Counted from the stretch's first letter, positions 1-9,529 are shown. The stretch: 64,000 nt of DNA from an uncultured Acidobacteriia bacterium (GCA_903929755.1 CAIYVZ010000084.1:1-64000), one strand, 5' to 3'. Program-made: numbers and translations. The notes: generated by a model not told the origin, from the letters alone.

Positions 1-51
1 CACGAATACCGAATAACGGGCATGAGCGTCACAACCGATATACTGTTTCAC
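1..51 (-). CDS. IS110-family transposase/recombinase, N-terminal fragment cut by the window edge
   Basis: Reading the minus strand from a GTG at 51, the first 17 codons give MKQYIGCDAHARYSVFV and run off the window. This matches the start of IS110-family DEDD recombinases, whose N-terminus typically reads 'Y(I/V)G(I/C)DAHxxYS' and carries the first catalytic Asp (here D8). A strong Shine-Dalgarno AAGGAGG (67-61 on the minus strand) precedes the GTG. Only the N-terminus is visible, so intactness and subgroup are unknown. The family call rests on one short motif plus the ribosome binding site; another DAH-type transposase would be the alternative. Confidence 0.68.
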   Translation of the reverse strand, partial: MKQYIGCDAHARYSVFV

Positions 52-125
52 GCTGCCGTAACCTCCTTGCGATTGAACTAAGCGCGTATTCGATTTTTAC
101 CGAATCGGCCGGAGTTGCGGCAGCG
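51..125 (-). other. Structured leader of the IS110-type gene (long inverted repeat with nested hairpin)
   Basis: CGCTGCCGTAAC at 51-62 and GTTGCGGCAGCG at 114-125 are inverted repeats matching at 11 of 12 positions. A second hairpin lies inside: ATTCG at 88-92 with CGAAT at 101-105. On the minus-strand transcript the outer stem ends at the GTG start and runs next to or partly into the Shine-Dalgarno sequence. IS110 elements are known to encode a bridge RNA in a non-coding end, often upstream of the recombinase. This could be part of that RNA or a translational control hairpin; which one is inference. Confidence 0.5.
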
Positions 126-243
126 CCCTACATATAATCACAAAGAAATTCCTAAAATCGTCCGAACCAAATCAACAACTTAACCACGCCCCAGAAAGAT
201 CCTGCACGCCACCCCTGCTACTCCTCAATCGAGGAAGCACAAA

Positions 244-972
244 ATGACGACCATCTCCGAAGCGCAACTCCAGGCCAACCGCGCCAACGCGCAGCACTCC
301 ACCGGCCCCCGCACTGAAGCCGGAAAATCACGCTCCCGTCTCAACGCCACCCGCCACGGCCTCACCGGCCAGTTCTTCGTCCTCTCCGAAGAAGACCGCC
401 ACGCCTACGACACCTTCGAACAGGGTATGCTCGCCGGCCTCAAGCCCGAAGGCACCGAAGAAAACCAGCTCGCCGTCTCCATCGCGCAGGACCACTGGCG
501 CATCAACCGCTCCCGCGCCATCGAATTCAACTCCCTCGGCATCGGCCACGGCGAACTCGTCGATGATGTCAACGCCAATTCCCCCGAAGTCCAGGCCGCC
601 ATCGCCCAGGCACAAACCTGGCGTCGTGAGCCGCAATACTTCGCCACCATCGCCCTCTACGAACACCGCCTCAACCGAACCATCGCCCGCAATAAGAAGG
701 ATCTCGCCGAACTCCAGACCCGTCGCCTCGAAACCGAACGCCAGGCCCGCCGCGAAGCTGAACTCCTCCTCCGCCAGGCGTACCGCCGCCAGGAAATGGT
801 CGATCCCACCACTCCCGTCCAGGTCAATGGCTTCGTTTATTCAGTCCCCGAACTCATCACCAGCATCAACCGCGCCGTCAACCTCAAAGAGGCCGCCTTC
901 TATGAAAAATACGGCTGGAAGACCACCTTGCCCTACCCCTGCGAAGACGAAAGGCTCCACCTTGCCGCCTAA
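244..972 (+). CDS. Acidobacterial paralogous-family protein ('NRANAQHSTGPRT' family)
   Basis: A 242-residue soluble protein. The N-terminal motif around residues 12-40 (NRANAQHSTGPRTEAGK, then a short basic stretch and ATRHGLTG) is the hallmark of a family found in many copies in Solibacter-like genomes; its function is unknown. The middle (about 145-185) is rich in Arg, Glu and Leu and likely helical or coiled. There is no signal peptide or membrane segment. The start is supported by GAGGAAG eight bases upstream. It lies between the IS110-type leader and gyrA, in a C-rich coding style shared with gyrA. Confidence 0.75.
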   Translation: MTTISEAQLQANRANAQHSTGPRTEAGKSRSRLNATRHGLTGQFFVLSEEDRHAYDTFEQGMLAGLKPEGTEENQLAVSIAQDHWRINRSRAIEFNSLGIGHGELVDDVNANSPEVQAAIAQAQTWRREPQYFATIALYEHRLNRTIARNKKDLAELQTRRLETERQARREAELLLRQAYRRQEMVDPTTPVQVNGFVYSVPELITSINRAVNLKEAAFYEKYGWKTTLPYPCEDERLHLAA

Positions 973-1093
973 ACTCGCCCCGCTCTCGCTCACTCTCCCC
1001 AGCCAACGCCAGAACTGCGTCCAAACAACCACATTCCCGTCCGCAAACCGGACATCTAAATCTTTGCTATACTGACACTTATCCCTCAAAACC

Positions 1094-3691
1094 ATGGCTG
1101 ATCAGGAACTCCCACCGCAGGGTCCACCCGCTCCTCCCCAACCGCCCGAGAAAATCCGGCATACCGGCAAGGAGGGCAATCAAAACAACGTCCCGATTAA
1201 TATCGAAGACGAAATGCGCAGGTCCTACATCGATTACGCCATGAGCGTCATCGTTGGCCGCGCTCTCCCCGACGTCCGTGACGGTCTCAAACCCGTCCAC
1301 CGCCGCATTCTCTACGGTATGAGCGAAATGGGCCTCGCGCCCAACCGCCCCACCCGTAAATGCGCCAAAATCGTCGGCGAAGTCCTCGGTAAGTTCCACC
1401 CCCACGGCGATTCCTCCGTCTACGACGCTCTCGTCCGTATGGCGCAGCCCTTCAGCCTCCGTTATCCCCTCATCGACGGCCAGGGTAACTTTGGCTCCGT
1501 CGATGGCGATCCGCCCGCCGCCTATCGGTATACCGAAGCCCGGCTCTCCAAGATCGCCACGGCGCTCCTCGAAGATATCGACAAGGAAACTGTCGATTTC
1601 CGCCCCAACTTCGACGACTCCGAAGTCGAACCCGAAGTTCTCCCCACCCGCGTCCCGAATCTCCTCGTCAACGGCTCCTCCGGGATCGCCGTCGGCATGG
1701 CCACCAACATCCCGCCGCATAACCTGCGCGAGATCGTCGAAGCCACCATCCTCATGATTCGTGAGCCGGACGTCACCTTCGACCGTATCTGCGAAATCGT
1801 CCTCGGCCCTGACTTCCCCACCGGCGGCATCATCCTCGGTCGCACCGGCATCCTCGATGCCTTCCGCACCGGCCGTGGCAGCCTCCGCATCCGCGCCAAA
1901 GCCGAAATCGTTCCCTTCGGTAAGGATCGTCAGCAGATCATCGTCTCTGAGATCCCCTACCAGGTCAATAAGTCCCGCCTCATCGAAGCCTGCGCCGGTC
2001 TCGTCAACGAAAAGAAGATCGAAGGCATCTCCGAAATCCGCGACGAAAGCGACCGCGATGGCATGCGCATCGTGTTCGATCTCAAGCGCGGCGAACAGGC
2101 TCAGGCCATCCTGAACAACCTGTACAAGCAGACCCAGCTCCAGACCAGCTTCGGCGTTATCAATCTGTCCATCGTCAATGGCCAGCCCCGCGAGCTGAGC
2201 CTGATGAGCACCATCAAGTACTTCATCGAGCATCGCGCCGATGTCGTCCGCCGTCGTACCGATTACGAACTCCGCAAGGCCCGCGAACGCGAGCATATCC
2301 TCCTCGGCTTCCGTCTTGGCCTCGATAACATCGACGAAGTTATCCGCATCATCCGCGCCGCCAAGTCGCCGAAGGAAGCCCGCGAAGGCCTCGTAGAAGC
2401 CTCCACCCGCTTCTACTTCAATCCGCTTTATTTGAAGGCTGCAGGTGCCGCCGAACCCCTCACCCGGCTCAGCGAACGTCAGGCGCAGGCCATCATCGAA
2501 CTCCAGCTCCAGCGCCTTACCGGCATGGAACAGGATAAGATCGCCAACGAGCTTAACGACATCCAGCGCCGCATCACCGAGTACCTCGAAATCCTCGGTT
2601 CCGAACTCGTTCTCCGCGAACTCATCATCAAGGAACTCCGCGAAGTCCAAAAGGACTTCGGGGATGCCCGCCGTACCCAAATCGTCGAAGATACCGGCGA
2701 CATCAGCCTCGAAGACATGATCGCCGTCGAGGACATGGCCGTTACCGTTAGCCACGGCGGCTACGTCAAGCGCACCTCCGTCGATACCTACGTCCGTCAG
2801 GCACGCGGCGGCAAGGGTCGCATTGGCATGGGCACCCGTACAGAGGACTTCGTCGAGTACTTCCTCGTCGCCTCCACCCATGACTACATGTTGGTCTTCA
2901 CCAACAAGGGCCGCGTCTACTGGATCAAGATCTACGAAATCCCCGACGCTTCCACCACCGGCAAAGGCAAGCACGTCTCCAACCTGCTCGCCCTCCAGCC
3001 CGATGAACAGGTCAAGGCCTTCCTGCCCGTCAAGGCATTTGTGGCCGATAAGTTCATCGTCATGGTCACCAAGTTCGGCGTCATTAAGAAGTCCGAGCTC
3101 AGTGAGTTCGATCACCCGCTCTCCCGCGGCATCATCGCCATCGGCATCGATGACGGGGACGAACTCATCGCCGCCCGCCTCACCTCCGGCAGTGACTGGA
3201 TCTTCCTCGGCTCCCACAACGGGCAGGCGATTCGCTTCAACGAAACGCAGGTCCGTCCCATGGGTCGCCCCGCTCGCGGCGTTCGCGGCATGGACCTCGC
3301 CAAGAGCGACTACATTGTCGGCGCCGAAGTGGTCGGCGAAGACGGCCTGATCCTCTCCATCTCGGAGATGGGTTACGGCAAACGTACCAAACTCACTGAC
3401 TACCGCCTCACCAACCGCGGCGTCAAGGGCGTCATCAATATGAAGGTGACGCGCAAGACCGGCAGCGTGGAAGCGATTCTCTCCGTTAAGGAAGATTCCG
3501 AGCTGATGATCATCACCCGCGAGGGTAAGATGATCCGCATCGATTCCGGTGAAATTCGTCAGGCCGGCAGGTCTACCCAGGGTGTCCGTCTCGTCCGCAT
3601 GGAGGATAAAGACACCGTGGCCGCAGCCTCGCTCATCCCCGAAAGCGAAAAGCCTGAAGAAATCGAAGGCGAAACGCCAGCCGTTCAGTAA
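1094..3691 (+). CDS. gyrA: DNA gyrase subunit A
   Basis: An 865-residue type IIA topoisomerase A subunit that, with GyrB, introduces negative supercoils. After a Pro-rich N-terminal extension (residues 1-30), the breakage-reunion domain follows with catalytic R145-Y146 in AAYRYTEAR. The quinolone-determining region [10 protein letters not shown] has S107 and D111, the usual susceptible residues. The C-terminal beta-pinwheel carries a GyrA box read as QARGGKG instead of Q(R/K)RGGKG, which still favours GyrA over ParC. The acidic tail ends at residue 865. A TATACT hexamer (1068-1073) lies just upstream. gyrB is not in the window. Confidence 0.97.
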   Translation: MADQELPPQGPPAPPQPPEKIRHTGKEGNQNNVPINIEDEMRRSYIDYAMSVIVGRALPDVRDGLKPVHRRILYGMSEMGLAPNRPTRKCAKIVGEVLGKFHPHGDSSVYDALVRMAQPFSLRYPLIDGQGNFGSVDGDPPAAYRYTEARLSKIATALLEDIDKETVDFRPNFDDSEVEPEVLPTRVPNLLVNGSSGIAVGMATNIPPHNLREIVEATILMIREPDVTFDRICEIVLGPDFPTGGIILGRTGILDAFRTGRGSLRIRAKAEIVPFGKDRQQIIVSEIPYQVNKSRLIEACAGLVNEKKIEGISEIRDESDRDGMRIVFDLKRGEQAQAILNNLYKQTQLQTSFGVINLSIVNGQPRELSLMSTIKYFIEHRADVVRRRTDYELRKAREREHILLGFRLGLDNIDEVIRIIRAAKSPKEAREGLVEASTRFYFNPLYLKAAGAAEPLTRLSERQAQAIIELQLQRLTGMEQDKIANELNDIQRRITEYLEILGSELVLRELIIKELREVQKDFGDARRTQIVEDTGDISLEDMIAVEDMAVTVSHGGYVKRTSVDTYVRQARGGKGRIGMGTRTEDFVEYFLVASTHDYMLVFTNKGRVYWIKIYEIPDASTTGKGKHVSNLLALQPDEQVKAFLPVKAFVADKFIVMVTKFGVIKKSELSEFDHPLSRGIIAIGIDDGDELIAARLTSGSDWIFLGSHNGQAIRFNETQVRPMGRPARGVRGMDLAKSDYIVGAEVVGEDGLILSISEMGYGKRTKLTDYRLTNRGVKGVINMKVTRKTGSVEAILSVKEDSELMIITREGKMIRIDSGEIRQAGRSTQGVRLVRMEDKDTVAAASLIPESEKPEEIEGETPAVQ

Positions 3692-3715
3692 AGCTCGCTT
3701 TCAATAACGTCCGTT

Positions 3716-4330
3716 TTAGTACAAAGTGGCGGGGACCCGGGTAACCAGGTCCTCGTCAACTTGTTTGGCCTCAACAAAACCTTTGGTATGCGCCTCCAGC
3801 ATGGTTCCGAAACTCGGGACTGTGCCTTTTGGCGCATGTTTCGCGGGATTCCACAGATCCGCGCGCACCAAAGCCCGGCTGCAGTGAATATAGACCTCTG
3901 AAACCTGCACCACCAGAACAGTTTTCGGGGTCTTCCCCTGCACTTCAAATTGGCTCGTCAAAGCCGGGTCCCGGCTGATTACCGCCTCGCCGTTCACCCG
4001 AAGCGTCTCATCCGTGCCCGGCACCAAAAACAGCAGTCCAACCTGGCCGTTTTTCACGATGTTTCGCAGCGAATCGATCCGGTTATTCCCCCGCCGATCC
4101 GGTAGTAACAGCGTCTGGTCGTCGGCCACTTTTACGAATCCGGGCACGTCCCCGCGCGGCGAAACGTCGCCTTCCGAGCCCAGCATCACCATCGGTGAGG
4201 CTGCAATGAACTGCCTGCAAAGGTCGTCCAGCCCGGCCATCTGTTTCTTAACGGAGCGCTCCAGCGCCTCCCCGTACATAGCATCTAACTCGGCGGTATC
4301 TCGAACCAGAAAGGAAGCATCAACGTTCAT
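3716..4330 (-). CDS. Pyridoxamine 5'-phosphate oxidase-type FMN-binding protein
   Basis: A 204-residue split-barrel flavin protein resembling the MSMEG_1061-type PPOX subfamily. Recognisable pieces are the segment around MVMLGSEGDVSPRGDVPGFV (residues 48-67), LLLPDRRGNNRIDSLRNI (FMN-phosphate-binding region) and VYIHCSRALVRADLW near the C-terminus. These proteins usually reduce or bind flavin or F420-type substrates, but the substrate is not predictable here. It converges with gyrA (24 bp apart). Its start lies 40 bp from the divergent enolase-superfamily gene, so the two probably share a promoter region. Confidence 0.85.
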   Translation of the reverse strand: MNVDASFLVRDTAELDAMYGEALERSVKKQMAGLDDLCRQFIAASPMVMLGSEGDVSPRGDVPGFVKVADDQTLLLPDRRGNNRIDSLRNIVKNGQVGLLFLVPGTDETLRVNGEAVISRDPALTSQFEVQGKTPKTVLVVQVSEVYIHCSRALVRADLWNPAKHAPKGTVPSFGTMLEAHTKGFVEAKQVDEDLVTRVPATLY

Positions 4331-4370
4331 GCACCCAGTCTACTGGCAATCAAACTGCAACGTGACCCAC

Positions 4371-5711
4371 ATGGCACAACACAAACTCGGCCGCAGATCC
4401 CTCCTCGGGATGGCCGGCATGGCTTTCTGGGCCGATGAACTCCTCGAAGCCTCCCCCCAGAACGTCAATCGGAACGGCAAGCCGTCTGACCTGAAGATTA
4501 CCGATCTCCGCGTCGCCACCCTGCAGGGCGCTCCCATGACCGACCCCATCATCCGCATCGACACCAACCAGGGAATCTATGGCCTCGGCGAAGTCCGCGA
4601 TGGAGCCAGCGCCCGCTATGCGCTCCAGCTCAAGAGCCGCATCCTCGGCCAAAACCCCTGCAATATCGACCAGATCTTCCGAAAAATTAAGCAGTTTGGC
4701 GGCGACGCCCGCCAGGCCGGCGGTGTCTGCGGCATCGAGATGGCGCTCTGGGATCTGGCCGGAAAAGCCTACAATGTCCCCGTCTGGCAGATGCTCGGCG
4801 GCAAGTTCCGCGACAAGATCCGCTGCTACGCCGACACCACCGAATCGCACGACCCAAAAGTCTACGGCCAGCGCCTCAAAGAGCGTCGCGACCAGGGTTT
4901 CACGTGGCTCAAGATGGATCTCGGCGTTGATCTGCTCGACGGCCAGCCCGGTACTCTCGTCCATCCCGCCACCGTCAAGGGTGACGGCGTCAGCAGCAAC
5001 ACCCAGCACATGTTCACTGGCATCGAGATCTCCCCCAAAGGCATCGAGAAAATGGCCGAATACGTCGCCGTTATCCGCGAGAATGTCGGTGACGACATCC
5101 CGCTTTCCGCCGACCATTTCGGGCACATCGGAGTCAACTCCTGCATCCGCCTCGGTCGTGCGCTCGAGAAATTCAACCTCGCCTGGCTCGAAGACATGAT
5201 TCCCTGGCAGCAGACCGATCTCCTCAAAGAGATCAAGCAGGCCATTAATATCCCGCTCCTGACCGGCGAAGACATCTACCTCAAAGAGAACTTCGTCAAA
5301 CTTGCCGCCGCCCACGCGGTGGATATCCTGCACCCCGATCTCGCCACCTCGGGCGGCATCCTCGAAACGCACAAGATCGGGGATCTGATTCAGGACTACG
5401 GCGTCGGCATGGCAATGCACTTCGCCGGTTCTCCCGTCTCCTGCATGGCGAACGTGCACTGCGCCGCTGCCACCGAGAACTTCCTGGTCTTAGAAAATCA
5501 CTCCGTTGACGTCCCCTGGTGGGGCGACCTGGTCGAGGGCGTTTCGAAGCCCATCGTCGACCACGGCTTCATCACCGTTCCCGACGCGCCGGGCCTCGGC
5601 GTAACGCTTAATGACGATGTGATGAAGCGCCACCTGATGCCCAATACAACGTACTTTGGACCGACCGACGAGTGGAATGTCGATCGGTCCAATGACAGGT
5701 TATGGAGTTAG
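4371..5711 (+). CDS. Enolase-superfamily (mandelate racemase/muconate lactonizing-type) enzyme with Tat-like leader
   Basis: The chosen ATG gives 446 residues beginning MAQHKLGRRSLLGMAGMAF, a twin-arginine-like leader. An open frame extends upstream but crosses the divergent gene. The capping domain (about 45-160) is followed by a TIM barrel with the metal-ligand series expected of the superfamily: D in LSADHFGH, E in WLEDMIPW and E in LTGEDIYLKENF. The histidine in AMHFAGS is a possible general acid/base. Such enzymes abstract an alpha proton from carboxylates, often dehydrating sugar acids. The substrate is not identifiable. A second Tat-type member lies at 13.5 kb. Confidence 0.88.
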   Translation: MAQHKLGRRSLLGMAGMAFWADELLEASPQNVNRNGKPSDLKITDLRVATLQGAPMTDPIIRIDTNQGIYGLGEVRDGASARYALQLKSRILGQNPCNIDQIFRKIKQFGGDARQAGGVCGIEMALWDLAGKAYNVPVWQMLGGKFRDKIRCYADTTESHDPKVYGQRLKERRDQGFTWLKMDLGVDLLDGQPGTLVHPATVKGDGVSSNTQHMFTGIEISPKGIEKMAEYVAVIRENVGDDIPLSADHFGHIGVNSCIRLGRALEKFNLAWLEDMIPWQQTDLLKEIKQAINIPLLTGEDIYLKENFVKLAAAHAVDILHPDLATSGGILETHKIGDLIQDYGVGMAMHFAGSPVSCMANVHCAAATENFLVLENHSVDVPWWGDLVEGVSKPIVDHGFITVPDAPGLGVTLNDDVMKRHLMPNTTYFGPTDEWNVDRSNDRLWS

Positions 5712-5724
5712 CCCGGGGCCTGAC

Positions 5725-7950
5725 TTAGTCAGTCTTCGGAGCTATCGTCGGAGGGGCCTGCTCGCCGATATGGCTGGCAAGCTCCTCGCTCACATCCCGG
5801 AGAGCTTGCTGCTGCCGCTCGGGGTTCTCCAGGTCTTTTTCCAGCCGCTGCAATGCCGCGCCAATCACATCGCGGTGGTGCAGTTTGGAACCGAACTGAG
5901 CCGATAGCCCCAGCCAGATCTGGTGCGCGCGCTCCACGTCTTCGGGCCACAAACGGGGCGGGTGGGGCCCCAGGTTGACGAAGTGCGAAGGCCGGTCCGG
6001 GGTCAAAATCTCAAGCGAGAAAGCGTGCCGCGGTTCCGGCAGTTTCTCCCACGCTATGCCAATGCGGCGAGCCAGTTCCGCCGTCTCCATGCGGAGCGAT
6101 GCGCCGGTAACAACACGCGAAACCTGGAGTGTTTGGGCCGTTTGCATGATCGCTCCGAACGGATCCGCACTGGGTACCACCAGCAGTTCCACGGTCTTGC
6201 CTTCCTTCTCGGCCATGCTGACGACCTTGGTAAACAGCTCTCGTTCGTACTCCGAGAAGACTTGTGCCGGAGCCAGTTGGTCGCCGCTGTTAATGGGACG
6301 AACGGTCATCACGATGATGTCGTGCCGCCGCAGGTTGGTCTTCCGCAACACCGACTGCAGGTGCGCCAGGTTGCTCATCTCGCGAGCCGCCACCAGGATG
6401 GAACCCGGACGGGCGTTCAGGAGCGTGGTCGCCATTTCCGGCTGCGAGTCGAGGTTGAACTCTTCGAGGCCCGCCAGATGGCCGTCCTTGCGCTTCCGGT
6501 TGATGTGTTCGGAAACGGTGAAGATCAGGAACAGCAGGACCGTGAAGGCAATACCGTAGATAGTGGCGAACTTCTTCGAGAACAGGTTCGCCACCGCTGT
6601 ACAGCCCAGCAGCAGGGTCGCCATGCCCAGGCCGATCGGAAGCTCGATGCCTCCGATGGTGATGTTGCCCGGGAACTTGTATTCCTGGTCGCGCCGGTGA
6701 TACCGAAGCACCAGAACGCCGAGGGCCTTCAGGAAGAAGCTCCAGACCACGCCGAACGCGTAGGCTTCGCCGAGCAGATAAACGTTGCCACCGCTTAGGG
6801 CGATGGTGACAATCTGCAGAATGGCCACCAGGTTGATGATGCGGTAGGTGGTGCCGAACCTGGGGTGTGGCTTGCGGAACCAGGGGATCAGCACGCCGTC
6901 TTCCGCCACCCGGTTCATCACGCCATTAGCGCCGATGATAGACGTGTTGGTCGCGCCCGAGAGAATCAGGACGCCGACGATCACGACGAAGATGTGGAAG
7001 CCCAGCTTCAGTAACTCTGGCCCCGCAAGGTGCATGGCGAGGCCACCCAGCAGGTTGTCCACATACTTGGGGCGGATGTCGTTGGGGATAATCATCGATG
7101 CGAACAGGGTGATGACGCCCGTGCCAATTGCCGCGTAGAAGCAGACGATGTTGCCCGTAATCTTCAGGTTCTTCAGCTTCGGGTAAGCGATTTCGCGATA
7201 TACCTGAGCCAGCGTCTCGAAGCCCGACATGGAGAGCAGAGAGTGGCCGAACGCGATGACAACGGCAATCATCGAAATGGTGGGGAAGATAGTGCCCTTG
7301 AACCAGCCAAGCGCGTCTTCGCTGAAGTGGAGGTTCGCGGCAACCGGCGCCGGCGGGATTTGAGCGGGGCCGTGCAGCAAAAGCGTAATCGGGCACCAGA
7401 CCAGGAAGATTACAACCATCACTGTGGTGACCTGCATGATACGAAGAGCCTTGCCGCTCGATTCGTGCATGCCCTTCAGGTTTTCCCACCAAAAGTAAAC
7501 GGTAGCCAGAATTGCGAACCCGGCTGAGAAGAGATCGGGCGGAACTTTCAGCCCGAATTCATTCAGCAAGCCTGCCATATATTGGCCAGCGCTGACTACG
7601 CTGATGGGGCCGGTCAGGATGTAATCGAACAGCAGGGAAGAGACGGAAATTCTGGCTACAAACGGGCCCATGGCGTCGCGAACCACCACGTAAACGCCGC
7701 CCCGGACGAACATGGAAGAACTTTCGATATAGATGGACCGAACGGCAAAACTGAACAGCATGACGCCCAGAACGAACCAGGGCGCGGAGGGTCCAATAGC
7801 CTTCTCGGCGATGCCGCCGGCGTAGAACGCGGACGACGCGAGATCGGCGAGAACGATGGACGCCGCGCGCCAAAAGGAAATGAACGCGAGGGCGACGGTG
7901 GTCGCAATAACAACCTTGGAACCAGTAGTTCTGGCCACGGGTGATGACAT
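5725..7950 (-). CDS. KimA/YdaO-like APC-superfamily potassium transporter with C-terminal cytoplasmic domain
   Basis: A 741-residue membrane protein. Residues 10-490 hold about twelve hydrophobic segments with APC-type motifs (DLASSAFYAGG, FVRGGVYVVVRDAMG, LLFDYILTGPISVVSAGQY). The last ~220 residues form a soluble USP-like domain starting near PGSILVAAREMSN. The arrangement matches the KimA (YdaO) K+ uptake family rather than a simple amino acid permease. The ATG at 7950 is chosen over an upstream frame because AGGAG sits eight bases before it. A c-di-AMP riboswitch in its leader strongly supports the potassium role, as this riboswitch class classically controls such transporters. Transport substrate remains inference. 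Confidence 0.85.
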   Translation of the reverse strand: MSSPVARTTGSKVVIATTVALAFISFWRAASIVLADLASSAFYAGGIAEKAIGPSAPWFVLGVMLFSFAVRSIYIESSSMFVRGGVYVVVRDAMGPFVARISVSSLLFDYILTGPISVVSAGQYMAGLLNEFGLKVPPDLFSAGFAILATVYFWWENLKGMHESSGKALRIMQVTTVMVVIFLVWCPITLLLHGPAQIPPAPVAANLHFSEDALGWFKGTIFPTISMIAVVIAFGHSLLSMSGFETLAQVYREIAYPKLKNLKITGNIVCFYAAIGTGVITLFASMIIPNDIRPKYVDNLLGGLAMHLAGPELLKLGFHIFVVIVGVLILSGATNTSIIGANGVMNRVAEDGVLIPWFRKPHPRFGTTYRIINLVAILQIVTIALSGGNVYLLGEAYAFGVVWSFFLKALGVLVLRYHRRDQEYKFPGNITIGGIELPIGLGMATLLLGCTAVANLFSKKFATIYGIAFTVLLFLIFTVSEHINRKRKDGHLAGLEEFNLDSQPEMATTLLNARPGSILVAAREMSNLAHLQSVLRKTNLRRHDIIVMTVRPINSGDQLAPAQVFSEYERELFTKVVSMAEKEGKTVELLVVPSADPFGAIMQTAQTLQVSRVVTGASLRMETAELARRIGIAWEKLPEPRHAFSLEILTPDRPSHFVNLGPHPPRLWPEDVERAHQIWLGLSAQFGSKLHHRDVIGAALQRLEKDLENPERQQQALRDVSEELASHIGEQAPPTIAPKTD

Positions 7951-8002
7951 GAAAAAGACTCCTGTTTCTCCCTCCACATCAGGTGGAGAGGCGCTCCCAA
8001 TA

Positions 8003-8142
8003 GAGCCTGCGAGGTTAGCTGACGGGCTGGAGTTTGAAAGTCCTCCGTTCCTGGTTTGCTAAAAAAGCGCCCAGAAACTTCGCCCCGTGAAACCGGGTCC
8101 CCCGCTTCTGCCGCGAAGAGTGTCGCAACAAGAATTCGGCAA
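8003..8142 (-). promoter_or_regulatory. c-di-AMP riboswitch (ydaO/yuaA motif)
   Basis: The minus-strand leader of the KimA-like gene carries the conserved ydaO elements in order: GCCGAATTC (8140-8132), GCGGGGGACCCGG (about 8105-8093), ACGGGGCGAAGTTTC, then CCCGTCAGCTAACCTCG with the adjoining GCAGGC (ending near 8005). The 5' GCC and 3' GGC can form the closing P1 stem, and the ~140 nt length is normal for the class. Downstream, CTCCAC/GTGGAG can form a hairpin just before the Shine-Dalgarno sequence, a plausible expression platform. Binding of c-di-AMP normally switches K+ importers off. Recognition is by motif from memory, without a covariance search. Confidence 0.88.
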
Positions 8143-8170
8143 TTTCAGGTTAACATGAGATTGTTAGAGT

Positions 8171-9529
8171 GTGGAAGCCCTCGCAAAGTCGGTAGTTCGG
8201 CGGTTGAGGCACGAAGGCCATGCCGCATGGCTGGTAGGTGGCTGTGTTCGGGATCTGCTGATCGGGCGAGCCCCCAAGGATTTCGATGTCGCCACCGATG
8301 CCGTACCGGACGAACTACGCCAGATCTTTCCCGGCGCGCGAGAGGTGGGCGCGCACTTTGGCGTAATCCTTGTTGTGGACGGGGAGCACTCCGTGGAAGT
8401 GGCGACTTTCCGCAGCGAAGGCACCTATTCCGACGGTCGCCGGCCCGATGCGGTGCGCTTTGAGACCGACCCCCGCGAAGATGTCCTTCGCCGCGATTTC
8501 ACCATCAACGGCCTGCTTCTGGATCCCGAAACCAGCGAGGTGCTGGACTTCGTGGCAGGCAAGGCAGACCTGAACGCCGGCCTGATCCGAACCATCGGTG
8601 ACCCGGAGTTGCGTTTTACTGAGGACCATCTGCGGATGCTGCGGGCGGTGCGCTTTGCCGCAGCGCTGGAGTTTGAGATGGAAGCCGGGACATTCTCGGC
8701 GATCCAGCGCATGGCGCCCGCGATCCAGCGGATTTCCATGGAGAGGGTTCGCGATGAGGTGTCGCGAATGCTCACCCAGGGGCATCCGCGGCGTGGTTTT
8801 GAACTGCTCTCGGACAGCGGCTTATTGCGCGAAATCCTGCCGGAAATCGAGGCCCTGAAAGGCGTGGCCCAGCCAGCGCAGTATCACCCGGAAGGCGACG
8901 TGTGGGCGCACACGATGATGATGTTGGAGGGCCTCCAAAACCCATCGCTCGAACTGGCGCTCGGAGTCTTACTGCACGATGTGGGGAAGCCTGCCACCTT
9001 CCGCATTGCCGACCGCATCCGCTTTGACGGCCATGTAGCGAAGGGCGTGGAGATCGGGCGCAGGCTTCTGACGCGCCTGCGCTTTTCTCTGGCCGTTACC
9101 GAGGCGGTCTGCCTGATGATTGAGAATCACATGAAGTTCCGCGATGTTGCGGTGATGAAAGAGAGCACTCTCAAGCGTTTCCTGCGGTTGCCAAAGTTCG
9201 ACGAACATCTGGAACTGCATCGGCTCGACTGCCTGTCGAGCAACGGCCATCTCGACATGTACGAACTTGCCAAAACCCGCTTTCACGAGACCCCGGAAGC
9301 GCATTTACGGCCTGCGAAATTACTGGGAGGGCAAGACCTGATTGCAGCCGGTTTCACGCCCGGTCCGGCCTTCGGACCCGTCCTCCATGATGTGGAAGAC
9401 GCTCAACTGGAGGGGGTAATTACGACTCGGGAGGAGGCTCTGGCACTGGCGCTTGATCTGTTAGCGTCTTCAGTTTCGCCTGCTGTACCGCGATCAAAGT
9501 TTTCGCCAGCATCGCCGCCAAAAGGATGA
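8171..9529 (+). CDS. CCA-adding enzyme / poly(A) polymerase-type nucleotidyltransferase with HD domain
   Basis: A 452-residue class II nucleotidyltransferase starting at GTG. The head domain has GGCVRDLL and the metal-binding pair in APKDFDVAT. The arm has RRDFTINGL and the neck has RFTEDHLRMLRAVRFAA. An HD phosphohydrolase domain follows (HTMMML and LLHDVGKPATF, near residues 240-275). Such proteins add or repair the tRNA 3' CCA end or polyadenylate RNA; the sequence alone does not decide which. The last 35 or so residues are read antisense to a small membrane-protein gene and look low in complexity, so the essential enzyme probably ends earlier. Confidence 0.9.
   Translation: MEALAKSVVRRLRHEGHAAWLVGGCVRDLLIGRAPKDFDVATDAVPDELRQIFPGAREVGAHFGVILVVDGEHSVEVATFRSEGTYSDGRRPDAVRFETDPREDVLRRDFTINGLLLDPETSEVLDFVAGKADLNAGLIRTIGDPELRFTEDHLRMLRAVRFAAALEFEMEAGTFSAIQRMAPAIQRISMERVRDEVSRMLTQGHPRRGFELLSDSGLLREILPEIEALKGVAQPAQYHPEGDVWAHTMMMLEGLQNPSLELALGVLLHDVGKPATFRIADRIRFDGHVAKGVEIGRRLLTRLRFSLAVTEAVCLMIENHMKFRDVAVMKESTLKRFLRLPKFDEHLELHRLDCLSSNGHLDMYELAKTRFHETPEAHLRPAKLLGGQDLIAAGFTPGPAFGPVLHDVEDAQLEGVITTREEALALALDLLASSVSPAVPRSKFSPASPPKG

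Noticed and set aside
1079-3217. 712-codon minus-strand open frame opposite gyrA
   Set aside because: It is a long antisense shadow created by high third-position GC; composition (Gly/Asp/Ala/Val) is non-protein-like and gyrA is unquestionable.
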